The notes below the pieces were generated by a model, which made no database searches, was not told the DNA's origin, and worked only from the letters and a program-made list of their open reading frames with translations. Made by a program: the position numbers and the translations under genes. A DNA stretch of 64,000 nt from Nocardioides agariphilus (GTDB lineage: Bacteria > Actinomycetota > Actinomycetes > Propionibacteriales > Nocardioidaceae): contig NZ_JADKPO010000008.1 of the NCBI RefSeq assembly GCF_015352445.1, positions 62,001 to 126,000 of the forward strand, read 5' to 3'. Of this stretch, positions 8,793 to 17,214 are shown in pieces (within the stretch, counting starts at the first letter, position 1; every line of letters starts with the position of its first letter).

Positions 8793-9107
8793 ATGGAGAT
8801 GGCCGTGCTGGCCGGGTCGATGTCGACCGCGATCTTCGTCGGCAGCGCCCTGCCCATGCTCGCCAAGGCTGCGCGCACTCGCGACCTCGACTCCTACAGC
8901 CGGGGCCAGCTGGTGCTGGCCAACCTCGGCAACGCGGTGAACTCCGTCTACGTGTTCAGCCTGCCGGTCGGGCCGATCTGGTTCCTGCACCTGTTCAACC
9001 TCGCCTGCACGCTGCTGATGCTGGTGTGGCACCTGCGCTACGCCGGCCGCGCGCGTCCCATGTCCCTCGACGAGGAGCTCGAGGAGCTGACTCGGTCCCT
9101 GGTGTGA
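8793..9107 (+). CDS. Small PQ-loop/SWEET-like membrane protein
   Basis: 104 aa, three predicted membrane segments: about residues 3-20, 35-55 and 58-78. PMLAKAARTRDLDSYSRGQL and NLGNAVNSVYVFSLPVGP resemble one triple-helix bundle of the PQ-loop/SemiSWEET group, which act as dimers. No substrate can be named. The ATG follows GGGGGTGAGG. The charged tail SLDEELEELTRSLV is cytosolic. It ends 10 nt before the lipoprotein gene. Confidence 0.6.
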   Translation: MEMAVLAGSMSTAIFVGSALPMLAKAARTRDLDSYSRGQLVLANLGNAVNSVYVFSLPVGPIWFLHLFNLACTLLMLVWHLRYAGRARPMSLDEELEELTRSLV

Positions 9108-9117
9108 GACTGGCGTC

Positions 9118-10260
9118 GTGCAGCTCGTCTCGGTGCCGCGTGCCCTGGCAGTCCTGACACTCGTCGGCCTGGGCTTGGGCGTGGGCCTGACCGGCTGCGG
9201 CGACGACGGACCGCCCGCCGGGACCGGGCCCGGGCCCCTGACCTCGCGGGCCGTGGCGGCGGTGATGCTCGACCACCTGCCCGACGACACCAGCAGCAGG
9301 TCAGCGACGTACGTCGACGAGTACTCGCCGCCGGGCCTGGTCGGCGCCGACTTGAGGTACGCCGCCGGTGAGGGTGACGACGGTGACCTGGTCCGGCTGA
9401 CCGTCAGCAGGGAGCAGGGGCCGAAGCCGTGTGCCGCCGACGAGGCGCGTTGTGCGGACCTGGGCGATGGTGCGGTGCTGCGCTGGGACGAGCTGGTCGA
9501 GGAGGAGGACCCGGGATACGTCGCCGTGCAGGCGCGGTACGACGGCCAGCTCGTGAGCGCGCTCGTGTCCGGACCCGCCATCTCGGCGGACCCGCGCGAG
9601 TTGGACCTCGAGCCCTCGGTCGAGACCCTGGTCGAGCTGGTCGGGGACCCTCGCCTGCGGCTGAGCGCCAGCGCCGGGACCCTCGCTGCGGGCCGGGCAC
9701 TCGCGGACTGGGACGGCGGCGAGGTCGACCCGGCCTCCCTGGAGGAGGTCGCCAACGACGACGTCACGGTGGTCACGAGCTGGATCTGGGGCTACGGCGA
9801 CGCGTGGCGCTACGTCGGCCCGTCGCCGCTGACGAGCAAGCTCGGCGAGGGCGCCATCGGCGGTCGCATCGAGGTGACTGGTGACCTCGGTCCGCTGGCC
9901 AAGGGCGGGATCGTGGACGCCCTGGCCGCACCCCAGCCGCCGGCCTGGCTCGACGGCGACTGCCTCGAGGGCTACCGGTGCGAGACCCGTCAGGGGCTGA
10001 CGCTCGTCTGGCGCCCCGCGGCAGGCGACGACCCGGGCGATGCCTTCGTGCTGCGGGTCGGGCAGGACGGGGAGACCGTCGGCTTCCACACCGTCGGCAA
10101 CCGGCTCGGCGAACGTTGGGGTGAGGCGTTCCCCCAGGCCGGTGGTCCCTTCTGGGGGTCCGACCTCGACCACGAGGAGGCCGACCCCCTCGCCATCTCG
10201 ATGACCACGACCAGGGCGAGGTACGAGCAGGCGATCAGGGCGGCTCGTCTGCACCGGTGA
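9118..10260 (+). CDS. Putative lipoprotein of unknown function
   Basis: 380 aa. The N-terminus has a hydrophobic stretch ending in the lipobox LTGC (about residues 24-27), followed by GDDGPPAGTGPG, so it should be lipid-anchored outside the membrane. The remainder is an acidic globular part with no family I recognise. Two Cys pairs (CAADEARC and CLEGYRC) could form disulfides. The start is GTG 9118. Confidence 0.6.
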   Translation: MQLVSVPRALAVLTLVGLGLGVGLTGCGDDGPPAGTGPGPLTSRAVAAVMLDHLPDDTSSRSATYVDEYSPPGLVGADLRYAAGEGDDGDLVRLTVSREQGPKPCAADEARCADLGDGAVLRWDELVEEEDPGYVAVQARYDGQLVSALVSGPAISADPRELDLEPSVETLVELVGDPRLRLSASAGTLAAGRALADWDGGEVDPASLEEVANDDVTVVTSWIWGYGDAWRYVGPSPLTSKLGEGAIGGRIEVTGDLGPLAKGGIVDALAAPQPPAWLDGDCLEGYRCETRQGLTLVWRPAAGDDPGDAFVLRVGQDGETVGFHTVGNRLGERWGEAFPQAGGPFWGSDLDHEEADPLAISMTTTRARYEQAIRAARLHR

Positions 10261-10326
10261 GCCGAAGCGACCGGCACCCACCTGTGCTGACAGGTTCGTG
10301 GCAGGTCGGGTCGGCAACCTCGCCGC

Positions 10327-11091
10327 ATGTCCACCGCCGCAGCGCTCGCCGTACCTTTCCCTCTCGCACATGACGCCCGGATCCGGGCGTTGAAGGACGG
10401 CGACACGGCGGCGGTGGACGCGGTCTTCCGGCAGCTGTCGGCGACCTCGGCATACCTCCGGTTCGGCACCGGCCTGACCCGCCTGCCGCCGAGGATGCTG
10501 CGCTCGCTCGCCCGGGTCGAGCCCGGGGTGCAGGCGGTGTACGTGGCCGAGGTCGGGGGACGGCCGGTCGGTCTGGGGCGCTGGGTGCGCGATCCTCGGG
10601 CCGGCCGGCCAGGAGGTTTCGATGCGGATGCCGCGGAGATCGCGCTCGAGGTCGCCGACGCCTGGCAGGGCCACGGCATCGGCCGCCGGCTGGTGGCGGC
10701 CGTGGCCGAGGACGCCCGGGTGTCCGGCCTCGCCTCGCTCCTGGCCTACGTCGACCTGGGTAACGCCCAGATGACCGGATGGCTGCGCCGGCTGGGCGCC
10801 GCGAACCCGGCGTCCCTGGGTGAGCCGTTCGTGCTGTCCCTCGCCCAGCTGAGCCCCGACGGCTCGGGGCGAGAAGTCGCGGGTGGACGGTCGGCGCCCT
10901 GTGGTTGCATGGCCGGATGCTCGTCCGCGTCCTCGGCCCGGTCAGGGTGGGGGACCGGATCGAGACGGCCGTCGCCCCACGAGGCGAGCGCCCCCGTGAC
11001 GTGCTGGCCGTCCTCGTCGCGCGGCGCGGACGCCCGGTCCCGGCCGAGGTCATCCTCGACCTGGTCTGGGGTGAGGCCGCCCTCGGCCTGA
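10327..11091 (+). CDS. GNAT-family acetyltransferase with an overlapping tail
   Basis: 254 aa. Residues 1-190 are a GNAT fold: RIRALKDGDTAAVDAVF, VYVAEVGGRPVGLGRW, IALEVADAWQGHGIGRRL (the acetyl-CoA loop is QGHGIG) and YVDLGNAQMTGWLRRLGA. From about residue 195 the protein is Ser/Arg-rich and the same DNA encodes the SARP regulator in another frame. The true domain should end near base 10900, but no in-frame stop occurs until 11089. Substrate unknown. Confidence 0.7.
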   Translation: MSTAAALAVPFPLAHDARIRALKDGDTAAVDAVFRQLSATSAYLRFGTGLTRLPPRMLRSLARVEPGVQAVYVAEVGGRPVGLGRWVRDPRAGRPGGFDADAAEIALEVADAWQGHGIGRRLVAAVAEDARVSGLASLLAYVDLGNAQMTGWLRRLGAANPASLGEPFVLSLAQLSPDGSGREVAGGRSAPCGCMAGCSSASSARSGWGTGSRRPSPHEASAPVTCWPSSSRGADARSRPRSSSTWSGVRPPSA

Positions 11092-13925
11092 CGCCCGCGA
11101 CCGTCCACACGGTCGTCTCGCGGTTGCGGCGCCAGCTCGGCGAACAGCTCGTGGTCACGACCGACGCCGGCTACCTCGTGCCGTCCGAAGCCGGGATCGA
11201 CGCCGACCGCTTCGCGGCATCGGTGCGCGAGACCTCACCGGGCGAGGACCCGGCGTCGCGCGCCGCCCGTCTGCGCGAGGCGCTGGGTGAGTGGTGGGGC
11301 GACACGGCCTACTCCGGTGTTCCCGACGAGCTGGTCCTGGCCGAGCGCGTCCGGCTCGAGGAACTGCGACGCCGGGCCCGCACCGAGCTGGCCGAGATCC
11401 TGGTCGACTCGACGGATTCCGAGGCGGTTGCCGAGGCCCTGACCACGAGCCTGGAGCTGGTCGCCGAGCACCCTCTCGACGAGAGCGCCGCCGTGCTGGC
11501 GATGCGGGCAGCCGACCGGCTGCAGCGGCCGGCCGAAGCACTGGAGATCTACGCCGGTCTCCAACGTCGGCTGCGAGACGAGCTGGGCGTCGACCCTGGA
11601 CCCGCCGCGGCGGGTGCCCACGCACGCCTGCTCGCACGCGAGCCGACGAGCTCCGTCAGCGCTGCGGGTCGTCGGGTTCCGCTCGGCCTGCGTCTGCCCG
11701 CGCCCACGTCCCCGGTCGTGGGGCGCGAGAGCCAGACAGCCGAGGTCGTGTCCCTGCTGACCGACGGACACCGGTTGGTGACCATCACCGGCATCGGCGG
11801 TGTCGGCAAGTCCCGGCTCCTCGTCGAGGTGGGGGCGGCGTTGACCGAGGCTACCCATCCCGCCGAGGTGACCTACGTGAGCCTCGCGGGCCGCGACGAG
11901 CGCGATGCGCAGTCCCTCGCTGCCGGCATCGCGATGAGCTGGGGCCTCCCTGTGCGGTCGCCGGCGAACCGCCAACTGGCTGGTCATGAGGCCGGTCATG
12001 AGTCTGGTCATGAGTCTGGTCATGACGCCGGGGACCAGGTGGCCGGGCTGGTGGGCGCCCTGCGGAGCGCGGACACGACCGTCCTGGTCGACGAAGCCGA
12101 GTGGGCACTGGCGCCCGTGGCCGAGCTCGCGGCCGCGGTGCTGGCCGGCTGTCCCGGCATCCGCCTGGTGGTCGCCTCGCGGGCGCCGCTCGGGGTGGTG
12201 GGCGAGAGGGTGTTCCCCCTGGCTCCGCTGGCCGTTCCGGCTCCGTCGGCCGCAGTGGAGGCGATGCGGTCGGCGCCCGCGGTGCGACTCCTCGTCGCCC
12301 GGCTCGCCGACCGGGGGGCAGCTGCGTCAGACCCGGCTGCCCTCTCGTCCACCGAGCTCACGGCCCTCGCCGAGGTCGCCCGCCGCCTCGATGGGCTGCC
12401 CCTGGCTCTCGAGCTGGTCGCCGCCCACGCCACCACCGCGACGCTCCCTGACCTGCCCGACCTCGCCGACCGACCACTCGAGCTCCACTCCCGCGAGGTC
12501 GGCCGCGACCCCCGCCAGCAGTCGCTGCGCTCGACCCTGGCCTGGAGCGTCGGCCGACTACGGCCGCAGACTCGTGAGGCGCTCGCGGCGCTCGCGGTCT
12601 TCGCCGACCCGTTCACTCCCGTTGCCGCCCGGGCGGTGTGTGGACTCGACGTCGCCTCCACCTCCGCTGCCCTGGCGGAGCTGGCGGCCCACCACGTGGT
12701 GGCTCTCGACCGGGCTGGCGACGGGCTGCGCTTCCGACTGCTGCACACGGTCCGCGACTACGCGCTGGAGCTGCTCGTCACGACGGGCAGGCTGGAGCGG
12801 GTCCGGCACCGTCACGCCCGCTGGTTCGCCGCCGTCTGGCGCGACTCCCCGCTCACCGACGAGCTGGTGGAGCATGTGGGCCGCACCCACCACGACCACC
12901 TCGTGGCGCTGGAGCACCTGCTGGCCCAGCGCGATGCCGACGCGGCAGCCGACGTGTGTCTGGCCCTCGGCCGGCGCTGGCTGTTCGTCGAGGCGCACGG
13001 TCCGGGCCTGCGGTGGACGGCCGAGGTCCTGGCCACCCCCGCACTGTGTGCCCAGCAGTGGGCTCGGTTGCGCATCCTGCGTGCGGCTCTCGCTCAGCAG
13101 ATCGACTGGTCGCCTGACGAGCACACCCTCATCGCGGCCGCCCTCCACGACGACCCCGACTGGACCTGCCAGCTGCGGTTGATGTCGGCCATCGCGTCCT
13201 ACGACGGCGGCGAGATCGCTGCTGCCCGGACGCATCTGGACGAGGGCCTCGACGTGGCTCGGGCTCGAGCGCCCCACCACGTGGCAGAGCTCGTGGCCAC
13301 GCGTGCTGTCGTCGACGCAGCCGAGGGGCTGGCCGAGCAAGCCCTGGCCGGGGCGCGCGAGGCGCAGGCACGCACCAGTGTCGACAGCGCTCAACGGGCC
13401 TCGGCCGTCGAGCTGCTCACGGTGCTGCCCAAGGTCGGCGTCGCCCTTCTCGACGCGGGTCGTCCCCAGGAGGCCTACGACGTCCTCGACGCGGCAGCGC
13501 GTCAAGCAGCCGAGCGGTTCGGGATCGCCGCGACCGCGACCGTTGCGGTCAACGCCGGCTGGGCGGCGCTCGCGACCGGCCGCCCCGATCTGGCCAGCGG
13601 CTGGTTCGCGCGAGCGCTGGTCGGACCGCAGGCGTTCGTGGCTCCTGCCGCCATCGGGGAGGCGGCCTCGGGCGCGGGCGCCGCCTTGGCCGGGACCCGG
13701 CATCCCGCCGCGGCCGAGCTGCTCGGTATCGGCCAGTGGCTGCTCAACGCCAGCGGCAGCGTGCTCGCACCGTCGCTGGCGCGCCACGTGGCGGCTGCCG
13801 TCGAGATCGCCGGATCCACGCCACCACCCCCCTCGTGGAGCGCGGAACTCGCGTTCGCCCGCGTCGTCCAGCTCGTCGGTAAAGACCGATCCGAGGTCCG
13901 CCCCCAGACGGCTCGCGCGCAGTAA
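10917..13925 (+). CDS. SARP/AfsR-type regulator with NB-ARC ATPase
   Basis: Transcription regulator of 1002 aa. Residues 1-95 are an OmpR-like winged helix (LVRVLGPVRVG, ATVHTVVSRLRRQLG); 100-245 the bacterial activation domain ending ELGVDPGPAAAGAHARLL. Next is an NB-ARC ATPase with P-loop GIGGVGKS near residue 292, VLVDEAEW and GLPLALELVA; then a helical TPR-like C-terminus. Such proteins often activate secondary-metabolism genes, but none is adjacent. ATG 10917 has TTGCAT 6 nt upstream. Confidence 0.85.
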   Translation: MLVRVLGPVRVGDRIETAVAPRGERPRDVLAVLVARRGRPVPAEVILDLVWGEAALGLTPATVHTVVSRLRRQLGEQLVVTTDAGYLVPSEAGIDADRFAASVRETSPGEDPASRAARLREALGEWWGDTAYSGVPDELVLAERVRLEELRRRARTELAEILVDSTDSEAVAEALTTSLELVAEHPLDESAAVLAMRAADRLQRPAEALEIYAGLQRRLRDELGVDPGPAAAGAHARLLAREPTSSVSAAGRRVPLGLRLPAPTSPVVGRESQTAEVVSLLTDGHRLVTITGIGGVGKSRLLVEVGAALTEATHPAEVTYVSLAGRDERDAQSLAAGIAMSWGLPVRSPANRQLAGHEAGHESGHESGHDAGDQVAGLVGALRSADTTVLVDEAEWALAPVAELAAAVLAGCPGIRLVVASRAPLGVVGERVFPLAPLAVPAPSAAVEAMRSAPAVRLLVARLADRGAAASDPAALSSTELTALAEVARRLDGLPLALELVAAHATTATLPDLPDLADRPLELHSREVGRDPRQQSLRSTLAWSVGRLRPQTREALAALAVFADPFTPVAARAVCGLDVASTSAALAELAAHHVVALDRAGDGLRFRLLHTVRDYALELLVTTGRLERVRHRHARWFAAVWRDSPLTDELVEHVGRTHHDHLVALEHLLAQRDADAAADVCLALGRRWLFVEAHGPGLRWTAEVLATPALCAQQWARLRILRAALAQQIDWSPDEHTLIAAALHDDPDWTCQLRLMSAIASYDGGEIAAARTHLDEGLDVARARAPHHVAELVATRAVVDAAEGLAEQALAGAREAQARTSVDSAQRASAVELLTVLPKVGVALLDAGRPQEAYDVLDAAARQAAERFGIAATATVAVNAGWAALATGRPDLASGWFARALVGPQAFVAPAAIGEAASGAGAALAGTRHPAAAELLGIGQWLLNASGSVLAPSLARHVAAAVEIAGSTPPPPSWSAELAFARVVQLVGKDRSEVRPQTARAQ
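11982..12029 (+). repeat. Four 12-bp tandem repeats inside the SARP gene
   Basis: GGTCATGAGTCT-like units repeat four times (11982, 11994, 12006, 12018) and encode GHEA-GHES-GHES-GHDA, a His-rich linker in the ATPase domain. Units keep the frame, so slippage is tolerated. Confidence 0.85.
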
Positions 13926-13928
13926 GGT
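13923..13928 (+). promoter_or_regulatory. -10 box overlapping the SARP stop codon
   Basis: TAAGGT lies 6 nt before GTG 13935; its TAA is the stop codon of the preceding regulator gene. Confidence 0.4.
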
Positions 13929-13934
13929 CACCGC

Positions 13935-14117
13935 GTGGACTTCAGTGAGGCGAACTTCGACCCGGTGCTGGTCTCGATCGCCTGCGTGTTCGCCGTGTGT
14001 GCGATCTACCTGTTGTTCTTGCGCAACTCGGTGATGTGGGGCTTCTTGTGCATCCTGGCCCTCGTGGCGGTCGGCATCATCATGCTCTATCCCGAGTACC
14101 GCTTCGTTCCGCAGTAG
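13935..14117 (+). CDS. Small two-helix membrane protein
   Basis: 60 aa. Hydrophobic helices at about residues 11-29 and 34-52 are joined by RNSVMW, with the tail YPEYRFVPQ. Unknown function. Probably leaderless, starting 6 nt after TAAGGT. Its last 38 nt overlap the end of the convergent ACT-domain gene. Confidence 0.6.
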   Translation: MDFSEANFDPVLVSIACVFAVCAIYLLFLRNSVMWGFLCILALVAVGIIMLYPEYRFVPQ

Positions 14118-14532
14118 CCACCGCCCGCGCCGACAGCTCGGCCAACACCGACATGGCGTCGTCGCGTCGCTCCTCCGGCACGAACAGGTGGTCGTGGAAG
14201 TACCCCGCCACCACGTTGGCGCTGATGCCGGCCCGGGTGAGTGCGGCCGCCACCGCAGCGGTCAGCCCGACGGCGTCGAGCGCCGAGTGCACCTGCAGCG
14301 TGATCCACGAGGCCACGAAGCCATAGGGGAGTCCCAACGACTCCGCCCGCTCGCGCGGCAGCACCAAGGTGCGCCCCTCGGGCTCGGCGACCGTGACGAT
14401 CGCGTCCTCGGCACCGTCATGGTCACCACTGCGCTCGTCGAGCACGAACACGTAGCTGCCGCCGTTGAGCACCGGCGACATCGACGCCAGGAGCACCCCC
14501 AGGTCGGACTCGCCCGTCGCGTCGTGGTCCAC
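14080..14532 (-). CDS. ACT-domain protein
   Basis: 150 aa with two ACT-like halves: SYVFVLDERSG...AIVTVAEPEGRTLVLPRE and WITLQVHSALDAVGLTAAVA...ISANVVAGYFHDHLFVP. ACT domains usually bind amino acids or other small ligands. This stand-alone type has no attached enzyme. GTG 14532 lies 6 nt after TACGCT on the minus strand, so it is probably leaderless. Divergent from the decarboxylase, which handles amino acids; a functional link is only inferred. Confidence 0.7.
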   Translation of the reverse strand: MDHDATGESDLGVLLASMSPVLNGGSYVFVLDERSGDHDGAEDAIVTVAEPEGRTLVLPRERAESLGLPYGFVASWITLQVHSALDAVGLTAAVAAALTRAGISANVVAGYFHDHLFVPEERRDDAMSVLAELSARAVATAERSGTRDRA

Positions 14533-14538
14533 GGCGTC

Positions 14539-14576
14539 AGCGTAGGGAAGTGGCAACGCGTATGGGCGCCTACGCT
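14539..14576. promoter_or_regulatory. Divergent leaderless promoter pair (two TACGCT boxes)
   Basis: AGCGTAGG (14539-14546) and CCTACGCT (14569-14576) form an inverted repeat giving TACGCT on both strands, each exactly 6 nt before a start codon (GTG 14532 minus, ATG 14583 plus). Same layout as 682-716. Confidence 0.6.
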
Positions 14577-14582
14577 CGCGCC

Positions 14583-16001
14583 ATGCCCACCGACCCGCGG
14601 GGACTGCGCGCGGACGCGCCGCTGCTCGATGCCTGGCTGAGGTTCCAGGAGTCGGCACCCACGCCGTTCACCATCCCGGGTCACAAGCAGCGCCACGACC
14701 TGGTCGGCGACGTCGTGGCCGGCGACGTACCCCTCTACGCCGGCCTCGACACCATGAAGCTCGCACACGGAGTGCTGGCCGATGCCGAGTCGCGAGCGGC
14801 CCGCTTGTGGGGGGCGGAGTTCTGCCGGTTCTCGACAGGGGGCTCGACCCATGCCAACCAGGCGGTGGCCCTGGCACTCGGCGCTCCGGGCGACGGTGGC
14901 CACGTCGTGGTCAGCCGCACCCTGCATCGCTCGATGCTGCTCGGGCTCGTGCTCGCCGGTCTCACCCCGGTGTGGGTGCGCCCCGAGGTCGACGAGGCGA
15001 CGGGGCTTCCGCTGGGAGTCGCACCGGCCGCTGTCTCGGCTGCGTTGATGAGCCATCCCCAGGCCCGCGGCGTGCTGGTCGGCGAGCCGTCGTACGTCGG
15101 CACGGTCGGCGACGTCGCCGGGCTCGCGTGGGCTGCCCACGAGCACGACGTGCCCCTCGTCGTCGACGCGGCGTGGGCGGCGCACTTCGGCTTCCACCCG
15201 GACCTGCCCCGGCACGCCCTGCAAGAGGGTGCCGACGTGATGGTCCTCAGCGCCCACAAGACGTTGCCCGCCTGGAGCCAGGCCGCACTCGTCCTCGCCC
15301 GCACCGCCCGGGTCGACCTCGCGCGGCTCGATGCCGGCGTCGAGGCCACGGCCACCACCAGCCCGGCCGGCGCGATCCTGGCCAGCATCGACGCGTCGCG
15401 GGCACTGCTCCAACGCGACGGTGAGGCACTGCTCGGTGCGGCCCTGACAGCCACTCGTGCCGCCCGCGATCGGCTTGCGGGGGTGGACGGCGTGACCATG
15501 CTCGAGGGCGGCGACCCGCTCAAGCTGACGCTGGTCCTGGCCGGCACCGGCGCCGACGGCATCGCCGTGGAGCAGGACCTGCTGGCAGCGGGCATCGCGG
15601 TCGAGGCGGCCGAGCGTGACCTGCTCGTCGCCGTGGTGACCCTGTCCGACAGCGAGACCAGTCTGGCAGCGCTCACCGACACCCTCGTCGCCTCGATCGA
15701 GCGACACCGGGGTGAGCCACGCAAGGTCGCCGGCAGTGGGGTCTACGGACTCGAGCCAGTGGTGGCGATGTCGCCGCGCGAGGCGTACTTCGCCGGGGCC
15801 GAGTCGGTGCCCATCGACCGGGCTGCGGGCCGGATCAGCGCCGAGCTCGTCGCGCCGTACCCTCCCGGCATCCCCGTCCTCGCGCCGGGCGAAGAGGTCA
15901 CCGGCGCGGCTCTCGACGTACTGGACCAGGCGCGAGCCGCCGGTGTGCGCGTGGCCTACGCCGCGGACCCGACGCTGCGGACGCTGCGCGTCGTCAGGTG
16001 A
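14583..16001 (+). CDS. Orn/Lys/Arg decarboxylase-family PLP enzyme
   Basis: 472 aa of the fold-type-I basic amino acid decarboxylase group. The N-terminus has FTIPGHKQ, a family hallmark. FSTGGSTHANQAVALAL binds the cofactor phosphate, VVDAAWAAHFGFH has the conserved Asp, and SAHKTLPAWSQAA holds the Schiff-base Lys near residue 226. The C-terminal domain has YPPGIPVLAPGE. The product is probably a polyamine or agmatine; the exact substrate is not readable. Leaderless start at ATG 14583. Confidence 0.82.
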   Translation: MPTDPRGLRADAPLLDAWLRFQESAPTPFTIPGHKQRHDLVGDVVAGDVPLYAGLDTMKLAHGVLADAESRAARLWGAEFCRFSTGGSTHANQAVALALGAPGDGGHVVVSRTLHRSMLLGLVLAGLTPVWVRPEVDEATGLPLGVAPAAVSAALMSHPQARGVLVGEPSYVGTVGDVAGLAWAAHEHDVPLVVDAAWAAHFGFHPDLPRHALQEGADVMVLSAHKTLPAWSQAALVLARTARVDLARLDAGVEATATTSPAGAILASIDASRALLQRDGEALLGAALTATRAARDRLAGVDGVTMLEGGDPLKLTLVLAGTGADGIAVEQDLLAAGIAVEAAERDLLVAVVTLSDSETSLAALTDTLVASIERHRGEPRKVAGSGVYGLEPVVAMSPREAYFAGAESVPIDRAAGRISAELVAPYPPGIPVLAPGEEVTGAALDVLDQARAAGVRVAYAADPTLRTLRVVR

Positions 16002-16017
16002 CTGGTCAGGTGACTGG

Positions 16018-16767
16018 TCAGGGGAGCCGGTAGACCGAGACGTGCGAAGGCGAGTCGGCGGTGAACGGCGTGCCGACCCAGTCGGCATCGCGCGACTCCA
16101 GCTCGAACCCGGCCAGCTGGGCCATCAGGTCCAGCTCGGCCGGCCAGATGTAGCGGTGCGGCGAGCGTCCGAGGCGCGCCTCGCGGCCACCCGACGCGTC
16201 GAACCTGAAGTGGTGGGAGACCACGTGCTGGCGCAGGGTGTCGTAGGTGTCGAGAAGGATGTAGCCCTCCTCCACGATCCCGACGGTGGCCGGCAGACCG
16301 GGCGGCAGCCGGCGCAGCTCGGGCACCCACAGCTCGATCACGAACCCCCCGCCGGGGCCGAGGTGACGAGCGGCGTTGCGGAAGCACTCGACCTGCAGCT
16401 GTTGGGTGAGCAGGTTGGAGATGGTGTTGAAGACCAGGTAGACGAGCGTGAAGTCGCCGTCGGCTCGCGTGGTGGTCATGTCGCCGAGGTGGACCGGGAG
16501 CGTGGCCTCGTCGACCTTCTCGCGAAGACGGGCCACCATGGGTGCGGACAGCTCGATGCCGACGACCGGGACGCCACGCTCGGCCAGTGGGATGGCGACG
16601 CGGCCGGTGCCGATCGCCAGTTCCAGCGCACGCCCACCGCCCGCGAGCGTGGCCAGTCGGTCGACGGTCGGGCCCAGCACTTCGGGAGCGAACATGCCCT
16701 CGCCGGGGGTGTCGTAGGACGTGGCCGCCTCGACGTCCCAGATCTCCTCCTGTCCGAGGTGGGTCAT
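16018..16767 (-). CDS. Class I SAM-dependent methyltransferase
   Basis: 249 aa. Motif I is ALELAIGTGRVAIPLA near residue 48, then VVGIELSAPMVARLR (acidic ribose-binding end of strand 2), HLGDMTTTRADGDF and YLVFNTISNLLTQ. The lid and C-terminus are of the SAM-methylase type; the acceptor is unknown. Its ATG overlaps the TGA of the upstream VOC gene (ATGA), so the two are translationally coupled. Confidence 0.85.
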   Translation of the reverse strand: MTHLGQEEIWDVEAATSYDTPGEGMFAPEVLGPTVDRLATLAGGGRALELAIGTGRVAIPLAERGVPVVGIELSAPMVARLREKVDEATLPVHLGDMTTTRADGDFTLVYLVFNTISNLLTQQLQVECFRNAARHLGPGGGFVIELWVPELRRLPPGLPATVGIVEEGYILLDTYDTLRQHVVSHHFRFDASGGREARLGRSPHRYIWPAELDLMAQLAGFELESRDADWVGTPFTADSPSHVSVYRLP

Positions 16768-17162
16768 CCCAGCTCTTGGAACAGCGTGAGGTGCACCTCG
16801 CCGGGCGCGTCGAAGCGGGCGTTGAGCGAGTTCCACGGAGTCAGGGTCGGCGGCGCGATCGGTACGGCGCCGCCCTCGGTCGCCTGCCGGCTCACCGTCG
16901 CGCAGTCCTCGACCTCCAGCGCGACGCGGAAGTGCCCGGCTACGCGACGGCCGACCTCGACCTCGTCGATCATCTCGACCTGCGCGGTGTTGGCGATCTC
17001 GATCGTGGCCCGGCCGGCGTCGAGGATGTTGACCTGGGCGCCGCCGTCGCCGGAGTACGCCTCCTGCTCGGGCATCCCGAGCACGTCGCGGAAGAACCGC
17101 AGCGCCCCCTCGTAGTCCTCGGCGTGCACGACCAGTCTCAGCTGCTTGACGGTTCCGCTCAT
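16764..17162 (-). CDS. VOC/glyoxalase-fold protein
   Basis: 132 aa with the beta-alpha-beta-beta-beta pattern of the vicinal oxygen chelate superfamily: LRLVVHAEDYEGALRFFRDVLG at the N-terminus, ATIEIANTAQVEMIDE, and FDAPGEVHLTLFQELG at the end. Such proteins are metal-dependent isomerases, dioxygenases or drug-binding proteins; which one is not clear. The start is taken as ATG 17162 (MSGTVKQL), 6 nt after TTGGAT. TTG 17174 is an alternative. Coupled to the downstream methyltransferase. Confidence 0.7.
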   Translation of the reverse strand: MSGTVKQLRLVVHAEDYEGALRFFRDVLGMPEQEAYSGDGGAQVNILDAGRATIEIANTAQVEMIDEVEVGRRVAGHFRVALEVEDCATVSRQATEGGAVPIAPPTLTPWNSLNARFDAPGEVHLTLFQELG

Positions 17163-17214
17163 GGCGCTATCCAACCGCGATGAGTTCGGTCCGCGTCAAA
17201 GGTCTTTTCGGGGT

